Below are positions 6,385-10,610 of a stretch of DNA of 10,610 nt, one piece after another. The position numbers were made by a program, and so were the translations under genes. How positions within the stretch are numbered: position 1 is the first letter of the stretch; every line of letters begins with the position of its first letter. Below the pieces are notes generated by a model that saw nothing but the letters and a program-made list of their open reading frames with translations, was not told where the DNA came from and made no database searches. The stretch spans positions 2,434 through 13,043 of the forward strand of contig DKVN01000104.1 in the NCBI GenBank assembly GCA_002491225.1, written 5' to 3'. The stretch comes from Faecalibacterium sp. UBA7177. Lineage in GTDB: Bacteria; Bacillota; Clostridia; Oscillospirales; Ruminococcaceae.

Positions 6385-6440
6385 GTTTCTCTGTGTGAAT
6401 GTGTTTGCGTGGGGCGAGGCCGGGCGGCGGCGCGCGGCGC

Positions 6441-7811
6441 TCAGTCCCGGGTCAGGCTGCGGATCCACCGCCCGCTGCGCACCCGCAAAAGGCCGAGGGT
6501 CAGCTTGACAAAGTAATCCGAGCGCATCAGCAAAAACACCGCCGCGGCGTTAAGATGCCAGACAAAGGCCCCCAGCGCGGCCAGCGGCAGGCCCATCACC
6601 CACTGCAGGCCGCAGTCCAGCACAAAGTTGGTGCGCACGTCCCCGCCGCCCCGCAGCACCCCCACCAGCAGGTTGCTGGCCAGCGAGTTGATCGGCTGCA
6701 TCAGGGCCAGAATGGTCAGCAGCTGCCAGGCCAGCGCGCGGGTCTCCTCGCTCACCGCGTAGATGGCCAGCACCGGCCCCCGGCCCGCCAGCAGGATGGT
6801 CATGCAGATAAGCCCCAGCCCAAGGCTCACCATCAAGAGGCTGTTGGCCGCCTTCTGGGCCCGGTCCCGCTGGCCCGCGCCGATCGTCCGGCCGATCAGC
6901 ACCCCGGTGGCGTTCGAGACCCCCCAGTTGAAGACGCTGATCAGCTGGGTGACCACGTTCGCGATGCTGGCCGCCGCCACAAACTGGCTGCTCATCTGCC
7001 CGATAATCATGTTGCCGCAGGAGACGCCGAGGCCGAACATCAGCTCGTTGCCCACCACCGGCAGACTGTTTTTGATGTAGTCGCCCACCAGCCCGCTGCC
7101 GCCGGAAAAGAGCCACCGCGGGGTAAAGCCCACCTGTTTTTCCACCCGCAGCATGTAAAACAGCACCAGAATGCACTCCCACCCGCGGGCGATCACGGTG
7201 CCCCAGGCCGCCCCCGGGATGCCCAGCGCCGGGAAGCCCAGCCGCCCAAAGATGAAGCAGTAGTTGAAGAACACGTTGATGAAAAAGCTGGTGCCGTACA
7301 CCACCATGCTCACCTTGACCTGCCCCACCCCGCGCAGGCACATGATATAGCAGCTGGAAAGCCCGTACAGGATGAAGCTCAGGGCCAGCACCCGCAGATA
7401 GCCCGCCCCCGCCTCGATCACCGCAGCATCGGGCGAAAAGATGCGCAGCACCGCCTGCGGCGCAAACAGCCCCGCGAGGGTAAAGAGGCCCGAGGCCACC
7501 GTCACAAACCGCAGGCTCAAAGCGATCAGCTGCCGCACCCGGCGCATATCCTGTTTGCCCCAGTATTGGGCGATCAGCACCGAGGCCCCGCTGGCCAGCC
7601 CAAAGCAGAGGCAGTTCAAAATCAAAAACAGCTGCCCGCCGAGGTTGGCCGCCGTGATGGCCAGATCGCCCAGCTGGCCCAGCATCACGGTGTCCATCAT
7701 GTTCACCCCAAGGCTGATGATGTTCTGCAGCGCGATGGGCAGGGTCAGCGCGAGGGCGGTTTTGTAAAATTGCTTATCGGTGCAAAAATGGCGCGAGAGG
7801 ATGGCGTTCAT
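6441..7811 (-). CDS. MATE family multidrug/metabolite antiporter
   Basis: Protein of 456 residues, normal for the MATE family, with about twelve hydrophobic helices. These carriers export cationic drugs or metabolites in exchange for Na+ or H+ at the cytoplasmic membrane. The first helix region reads LPIALQNIISLGVNMMDTVM, a typical MATE opening, followed by MLGQLGD. The two halves carry matching loop motifs, RGVGQV (160-165) and RGGGDV (387-392), reflecting the internal duplication of the family. Substrate cannot be predicted. The nearest Shine-Dalgarno match, AAAGGA, is 14 bases before the ATG, farther than usual; no better in-frame start is seen, so translation may be weak or depend on leader folding. 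No adjacent regulator of the MarR or TetR type is present. Confidence 0.93.
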   Translation of the reverse strand: MNAILSRHFCTDKQFYKTALALTLPIALQNIISLGVNMMDTVMLGQLGDLAITAANLGGQLFLILNCLCFGLASGASVLIAQYWGKQDMRRVRQLIALSLRFVTVASGLFTLAGLFAPQAVLRIFSPDAAVIEAGAGYLRVLALSFILYGLSSCYIMCLRGVGQVKVSMVVYGTSFFINVFFNYCFIFGRLGFPALGIPGAAWGTVIARGWECILVLFYMLRVEKQVGFTPRWLFSGGSGLVGDYIKNSLPVVGNELMFGLGVSCGNMIIGQMSSQFVAAASIANVVTQLISVFNWGVSNATGVLIGRTIGAGQRDRAQKAANSLLMVSLGLGLICMTILLAGRGPVLAIYAVSEETRALAWQLLTILALMQPINSLASNLLVGVLRGGGDVRTNFVLDCGLQWVMGLPLAALGAFVWHLNAAAVFLLMRSDYFVKLTLGLLRVRSGRWIRSLTRD

Positions 7812-7843
7812 AATGCTTGGCAGCGTCCTTTCTCAAAGAGTTC

Positions 7844-7875
7844 CCCCCGCCCGGCGCGCGGGGTGCGGGCGGGGG
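7844..7875 (-). other. All-GC hairpin at the 5' end of the MATE mRNA
   Basis: A perfect 10-bp stem of only G and C (7844-7853 with 7866-7875) around a 12-base loop. The predicted transcription start is at about 7876, so the transcript would begin with this stem. No T-run follows on either strand, which argues against a terminator. It lies about 33 bases upstream of the ATG. Confidence 0.6.
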
Positions 7876-7882
7876 TCACACT

Positions 7883-7911
7883 ACTATAACAGGTTTGCGC
7901 GCAGGATGCAA
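7883..7911 (-). promoter_or_regulatory. Promoter of the MATE gene
   Basis: On the - strand TTGCAT (7911-7906) and TATAGT (7888-7883) are 17 bases apart. The -10 box is preceded by TGT, giving an extended -10 (TGTTATAGT). Confidence 0.75.
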
Positions 7912-7925
7912 GTGCTGGTTGGGGA

Positions 7926-7967
7926 GCTTTTTTCGCACGGCTCCTGTGCTTTTTTCTCGCTTTTTGG
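7926..7967 (+). repeat. Three GCTTTTT repeats spaced 22 and 11 bases
   Basis: GCTTTTTTC at 7926-7934 and 7948-7956 and GCTTTTTGG at 7959-7967 are offset by 22 and 11 bases, about two turns and one turn of the helix. They lie just upstream of the -10 box at 7980 and may curve the DNA or serve as an UP element for a promoter with a poor -35. Confidence 0.4.
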
Positions 7968-7979
7968 GCCCGGATGCGC

Positions 7980-7985
7980 TACAAT
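7980..7985 (+). promoter_or_regulatory. Probable -10 box of the small membrane protein gene
   Basis: TACAAT stands about 45 bases before the ATG. No recognisable -35 exists at 16-18 bases upstream. Position and the preceding T-tracts support it. Confidence 0.5.
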
Positions 7986-8016
7986 AGAAAAAACTGCATT
8001 TTTGCACAATGGTGTA

Positions 8017-8030
8017 AGGAGGAACCTCCC
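8017..8030 (+). promoter_or_regulatory. Ribosome binding site within a short inverted repeat
   Basis: AGGAGG (8017-8022) is eight bases from ATG 8031 and fixes the start. It is followed at once by AACCTCCC, so GGAG (8018-8021) can pair with CTCC (8026-8029) over a four-base loop. Such pairing would hide the ribosome binding site; the stem is short and probably weak. Confidence 0.6.
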
Positions 8031-8414
8031 ATGAATGAACAGGCCCTTTCCCAGCTGCTCGAAGAGACCCGCGCCGGCAACCAGCTGCTCAAAAAACAGC
8101 TGCGCATCACCCGGCTCACCGCCCTGGCCCTGGCCGCGCTGGTGCTGGTGCTGGCCGTCTTTGCGGCCGGGGCGCTGCGCGAGGTGCAGGCGGTGGCCGG
8201 CCGGGTGGAGCAGATCGACATCGAGCGGGTGGCGGACACGATCGCCGAGCTGGACGTGGATTCCCTCAACGAGGCGATCGCCCAGCTCAAGACCCAGGTG
8301 GAGGCGCTGGACACCGAGGCGCTCAACGGGGCGATGCAGGCGCTGGACGAGGCGGCGGGCAGCATCGGCGCGGCGGCAGACCGCTTCAACCGCATGACCG
8401 CCATCTTCGGCTGA
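8031..8414 (+). CDS. Small single-pass membrane protein with helical repeats, function unknown
   Basis: Protein of 127 residues that I do not recognise. Residues 1-26 are hydrophilic and basic at the end (KKQLRITR), residues 27-49 are a clear transmembrane helix (TALALAALVLVLAVFAAGAL), and 50-127 form an amphipathic, probably coiled-coil segment. That segment contains three related units: IDIERVADTIAEL (62-74), LDVDSLNEAIAQL (74-86) and LDTEALNGAMQAL (93-105). The frame is open further upstream to 7974, but the extra codons overlap the promoter region, and the strong AGGAGG favours ATG 8031. Orientation is likely N-in, C-out by the positive residues before the helix. It lies upstream of the S11 peptidase gene on the same strand with a 204-base gap that holds a separate promoter, so a functional link is uncertain. 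A DUF948-like or scaffold role is only a guess. Confidence 0.8.
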   Translation: MNEQALSQLLEETRAGNQLLKKQLRITRLTALALAALVLVLAVFAAGALREVQAVAGRVEQIDIERVADTIAELDVDSLNEAIAQLKTQVEALDTEALNGAMQALDEAAGSIGAAADRFNRMTAIFG

Positions 8415-8495
8415 GCGGCGCAGAACGATTTTGGACACTCCGGGCGCAACTTTTGTGAAATGTTCAGAAAAAAACCACTTTTTTGCCGGTTGCTC

Positions 8496-8525
8496 TTGTC
8501 GCACCTGCCCGGTTTGGAGTATAAT
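8496..8525 (+). promoter_or_regulatory. Promoter of the S11 peptidase gene
   Basis: TTGTCG (8496-8501), an 18-base spacer and TATAAT (8520-8525). Predicted start is near 8532, which makes a leader of about 87 bases and rules out the longer reading frame from 8460. Confidence 0.8.
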
Positions 8526-8549
8526 AAATCATATGCTGTAGAAACAGGG

Positions 8550-8564
8550 GGCCGGGCTCCGGCC
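8550..8564 (+). other. Hairpin in the leader of the S11 peptidase mRNA
   Basis: GGCCGG (8550-8555) pairs with CCGGCC (8559-8564) around a three-base loop. A second, imperfect stem is possible between 8565-8574 (CCGC..CAGG) and the CCTGCGG at 8591-8597. The leader therefore looks structured, but no known riboswitch is recognised. No clear terminator for the upstream small gene is seen in 8415-8495. Confidence 0.4.
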
Positions 8565-8618
8565 GCTGCAGGGGCAGACGCGCCCGGCAGCCTGCGGCAG
8601 AGTACAGGGGGAAAGGGG

Positions 8619-10052
8619 ATGGAGCGGATGGGCAAGCGGACCCTCTGCCTGCTGGCAGCGCTGCTGCTGACGGTGTTCCCCCTCGCGCCCCTTGCGCCCG
8701 CCGCCCGCGCCGCCGAGAGCGCGCCCCCGGCGGTGTCCTGCGGCGCGTATCTTGTGATGGACGCCGACACCGGGCAGGTGCTGATCGAGCAGAACGCCGA
8801 CGAGCGGCGCAGCCCGGCCTCGGTCACCAAGATCATGACCATGGGCCTCGCGCTGGAAAAGGCGCAGGGCAGCCTCGACACCGAGCTGACCGTCAGCTAT
8901 GACGACGTGCACCAGCTGGAGAGCGGCTCCTCCCACATCGCACTGCTCGAGGGCGAGGTGGTGCGGCTGGAGGATGTGCTCTACGGCACCGAGATCGCCT
9001 CGGCCAACGACGGCGCAAACCTGCTGGCTGAGTACGTCGGCGGCAGCATCCCGGCCGGGGTGGACGCGATGAACGCCAAGGCCGAGGCCCTGGGGCTGAC
9101 CGGCACCCACTTTACCAACCCCCACGGCCTCTATGATGAAAACCACTACACCACCGCGCGGGACCTCGCGGTCATCACCCGCTGGGCGCTCGGGCAGCCC
9201 GGCTTTGAGACGATCTTCTGCCGCACCGAGACCTGGACGATGGCCCCCACCAACCTGCAGCCGGACGAGCGCAACTTCTCAATCAGCGACTGGATGCGTC
9301 TGTCCGGCCAATACTATCGGGAGTACGCCAAGGGCTCCAAGCAGGGTTTTCACGATCAGGCGCAGTATACCTTTGTCAGCTATGCGGTGCAGGGTGATCT
9401 GCGGCTGATCTGCGTGGTGCTGGGCGCGCCCAAAAAGTACGACAAGTTCACCGACGCCTGCGCCCTGCTCGACTACTGCTTTGAGAATTTCATCCGCGTC
9501 GAGGTGGGGGACGACGAGGCCTTTCAGGTGCCGGTGGCGGGCGGCGGCGAGACGCTGGGCAACATTCAGGTGTCCGGCGGCACGGCCAGCTTTCTGCTGC
9601 ATAAGGACCGGGATCTCAGCGCCGTCACCACCGAGTATGACATCCCGGAAAAGCTGCTGCTGGGCGCCGCCTTTGCCCCCACCGTCACCTTCCGGCTGCC
9701 GGCCAGCGCCGGGCAGAGCGCGGCCGAGGTCACCGCGCCGCTGAGCTGGTCCGGGCTGGATCAGGTGCTGCGGGTCAGCACCTACATCCCGCTGCGCCAG
9801 CGGGCTGCCAGCGCGGGCCGCGGCGGCACGGCGCTGGCCATTGCGCTGGGGCTGTTGGCCGCGGCGCTGGTGTTTGCGGTGGTGCTGCGTTACCGCAAGC
9901 GCAAAAAGGCCGAGGAGGTGCGCCGCCGCCGGGCCGCCTTGTATCCCACCCCGCTCACCCGCCAGCGGATGGCCGCGCCGGTGGTGCAGACCAACCTTCT
10001 GGTGCGCCCGCGCGATGTGCAGGGCACCCAGACCCGCAGCCCCCGGCGGTAA
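8619..10052 (+). CDS. D-Ala-D-Ala carboxypeptidase, peptidase S11 (DacF-like), membrane-anchored
   Basis: Protein of 477 residues that should trim the terminal D-Ala from peptidoglycan pentapeptides outside the membrane. A signal sequence (1-32, ending AARAAES) is followed by the S11 domain. The SxxK motif is SVTK (Ser68 nucleophile, Lys71), the SxN motif is SAN (128-130), and NPHGLYDENHYTT (167-179) is typical of the family. The third motif, normally KTG, reads KQG (241-243). A beta-rich PBP5 C-terminal domain (about 293-392) follows, then a real transmembrane helix (about 403-424) and a 50-residue Arg-rich cytoplasmic tail. Many relatives end in an amphipathic helix instead. The start at 8619 has AGGGGG seven bases upstream; ATG 8628 is a close alternative. 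The open frame to 8460 is rejected because the promoter lies within it. Confidence 0.92.
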   Translation: MERMGKRTLCLLAALLLTVFPLAPLAPAARAAESAPPAVSCGAYLVMDADTGQVLIEQNADERRSPASVTKIMTMGLALEKAQGSLDTELTVSYDDVHQLESGSSHIALLEGEVVRLEDVLYGTEIASANDGANLLAEYVGGSIPAGVDAMNAKAEALGLTGTHFTNPHGLYDENHYTTARDLAVITRWALGQPGFETIFCRTETWTMAPTNLQPDERNFSISDWMRLSGQYYREYAKGSKQGFHDQAQYTFVSYAVQGDLRLICVVLGAPKKYDKFTDACALLDYCFENFIRVEVGDDEAFQVPVAGGGETLGNIQVSGGTASFLLHKDRDLSAVTTEYDIPEKLLLGAAFAPTVTFRLPASAGQSAAEVTAPLSWSGLDQVLRVSTYIPLRQRAASAGRGGTALAIALGLLAAALVFAVVLRYRKRKKAEEVRRRRAALYPTPLTRQRMAAPVVQTNLLVRPRDVQGTQTRSPRR

Positions 10053-10117
10053 GGCGGCAGCCCACCTGCCTCGGAATCCCTGCCTTTAGAATTGTATCTC
10101 ATGTAAGGAGTAACCAG

Positions 10118-10426
10118 ATGCTCACAAGCAAGCAGCGCGCGGCCCTGCGCGCACAGGCCAACAGCCTGGACCCGGTGTTTCAGCTGGGCAAGGGCGAGAT
10201 CGACCAGGACGTGCAGACCGCGGTGGCCAACTGCCTCGCCGCGCGGGAGCTCATCAAGCTGAAGGTGCTGGACACCAGCCCCTACACCGCCAAGGAGGCC
10301 GCGGCCCTGCTGGCCGAGGGCACCGGGGCCGAGGTGGTGCAGGTCATCGGCTCCAAGCTGGTGCTCTTTTTGCAAAAGCAAAAGCCGGAGGAGTCCCGCT
10401 TTGCGGGGCTGCTGGCCGGGCTGTGA
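10118..10426 (+). CDS. yhbY: YhbY-family RNA-binding protein
   Basis: Protein of 102 residues, the usual size for stand-alone CRM-domain (CRS1-YhbY) proteins, which associate with pre-50S ribosomal particles and help ribosome assembly. The start MLTSKQRAALRAQANSLDPV, the loop FQLGKGEID (the family GxxG-like RNA-binding loop), ELIKLKVL and the end VVQVIGSKLVLFLQK all match the family closely. AAGGAG lies seven bases before ATG 10118. A weak -10-like TAGAAT is at 10087-10092, without a convincing -35; no terminator is visible in the 65-base gap after the peptidase gene, so read-through from there is possible. The stop codon overlaps a GTG of the next frame (GTGA), as in coupled genes. In Bacillus the homologue yqeI also precedes nadD. 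Confidence 0.95.
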   Translation: MLTSKQRAALRAQANSLDPVFQLGKGEIDQDVQTAVANCLAARELIKLKVLDTSPYTAKEAAALLAEGTGAEVVQVIGSKLVLFLQKQKPEESRFAGLLAGL

Positions 10427-10610
10427 GCGGGCCGGTGGAGCCGCGCGGCGCGGGGGAAGCAGCAGCAGAGGTGCGGCAGGGCGCAGCAGGGGAGCGGCAG
10501 GCCGCCGCAGCTACCCCGGCCCAGCAGGCCGCCGCACCCGCCGCAGCGCGGCAGGCCGCCGCAGCCGCCCCGGCGCGGCCCCAAAAGGTGCTGCTCTTCG
10601 GCGGCACCTT
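10423..10610 (+). CDS. nadD: Nicotinate-nucleotide adenylyltransferase, 5' part only (partial)
   Basis: The frame ends at the window edge with KVLLFGGTF, the first strand and nucleotide-binding start of NadD, which makes deamido-NAD from nicotinate mononucleotide and ATP. Only eight or nine diagnostic residues are visible, so the identity rests partly on yhbY standing directly upstream. The frame is open back to GTG 10423, whose bases overlap the yhbY TGA. That start would add about 55 residues rich in Ala, Gln and Pro before the usual beginning. Other in-frame starts are GTG 10435, GTG 10471 and GTG 10588; none has a good ribosome binding site, and 10588 would start right at the core. Coupling from yhbY is the simplest explanation. 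CoaD, a related fold, is less likely because it normally has GSFDP. Confidence 0.7.
   Translation, partial: MSGPVEPRGAGEAAAEVRQGAAGERQAAAATPAQQAAAPAAARQAAAAAPARPQKVLLFGGT
10495..10575 (+). repeat. Three tandem 27-bp repeats inside the nadD 5' region
   Basis: Units at 10495-10521, 10522-10548 and 10549-10575 follow without gaps. Units 1 and 3 match at 24 of 27 positions, and units 2 and 3 at 23 of 27. Each starts C(G/A)GCAGGCCGCCGCA. In the nadD frame they encode RQAAAATPA, QQAAAPAAA and RQAAAAAPA. A shorter relative, RQGAAGE, precedes them at 10474-10494. Confidence 0.85.

Noticed and set aside
6399..7889. Long + strand open frame of 496 codons
   Set aside because: It is antisense to the MATE gene. 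Its His/Gln-rich composition is what the complement of membrane-helix codons gives.
7935..7955. Small hairpin (GCACG/TGTGC) followed by six T, terminator-like on the + strand
   Set aside because: The stem has five pairs including one G-T, and no + strand gene ends upstream because the neighbour is transcribed the other way. The T-run is better explained as one of the phased T-tracts.
8460..8618. N-terminal extension of the S11 peptidase with a hydrophobic stretch
   Set aside because: The TTGTCG/TATAAT promoter is inside it, and a proper signal peptide begins at 8619.
10495..10575. Possible CRISPR or integron-like repeat array
   Set aside because: The units are 27 bp with no spacers between them, GC-rich and in a coding frame; no cas gene or integrase is nearby. 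It is a coding minisatellite.
1..10610. Search for a new multi-gene system (defence, mobile element, secondary metabolism, tRNA/rRNA)
   Set aside because: Genes alternate in direction with separate promoters and terminators, all but two are recognisable housekeeping or common accessory families, and no recombinase, transposon end, nuclease-toxin pair or RNA gene is visible.

Overview
The window reads as an ordinary chromosomal stretch of a high-GC Gram-positive Clostridia member. An Oscillospiraceae/Ruminococcaceae-like gut bacterium fits best, but this is inference from style and not from a marker gene. The pointers are strong AGGAGG-type ribosome binding sites, sigma-A-like promoters (TATAAT/TACAAT), a TTG start, a DegV protein, a GH3 enzyme with a C-terminal extension typical of Firmicutes, a Firmicutes-style D-Ala-D-Ala carboxypeptidase, and the yhbY-nadD order known from the Bacillus yqe cluster. 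Coding DNA is very GC-rich. The gaps between genes stand out as short A/T-tract islands.

Layout from left to right: the last 23 codons of an unidentified + strand gene (1-72); a strong two-way terminator (117-175); a cytoplasmic GH3 glycosidase on the - strand (195-2777, TTG start); a divergent promoter region; a DEDDh exonuclease with an added zinc-ribbon-like tail on the + strand (2960-3961); a second two-way terminator; a DegV lipid-binding protein on the - strand (4162-5001); a divergent region with two good promoters; a membrane-anchored SGNH hydrolase on the + strand (5232-6314); a third two-way terminator; a MATE transporter on the - strand (6441-7811); a divergent region; a 127-residue single-pass membrane protein (8031-8414); a membrane-anchored S11 peptidase (8619-10052); yhbY (10118-10426); and the start of a probable nadD that overlaps the yhbY stop and runs off the right edge.

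Most genes are single transcription units arranged alternately as divergent and convergent pairs, so they do not form one pathway. Two loose themes are visible. The SGNH hydrolase and the S11 peptidase are surface enzymes anchored by one membrane helix, probably acting on the envelope. YhbY and NadD form a translationally coupled housekeeping pair (ribosome assembly and NAD synthesis).

I see no mobile element, CRISPR array, tRNA, rRNA, defence system or toxin-antitoxin pair. The most interesting points are small: a 27-bp tandem repeat in the apparent N-terminal extension of NadD, a KTG-to-KQG change in the S11 peptidase, a CGCAAA motif that flanks all three terminators in both orientations, hairpins at the very 5' end of mRNA leaders, and a short membrane protein built from related helical repeats.
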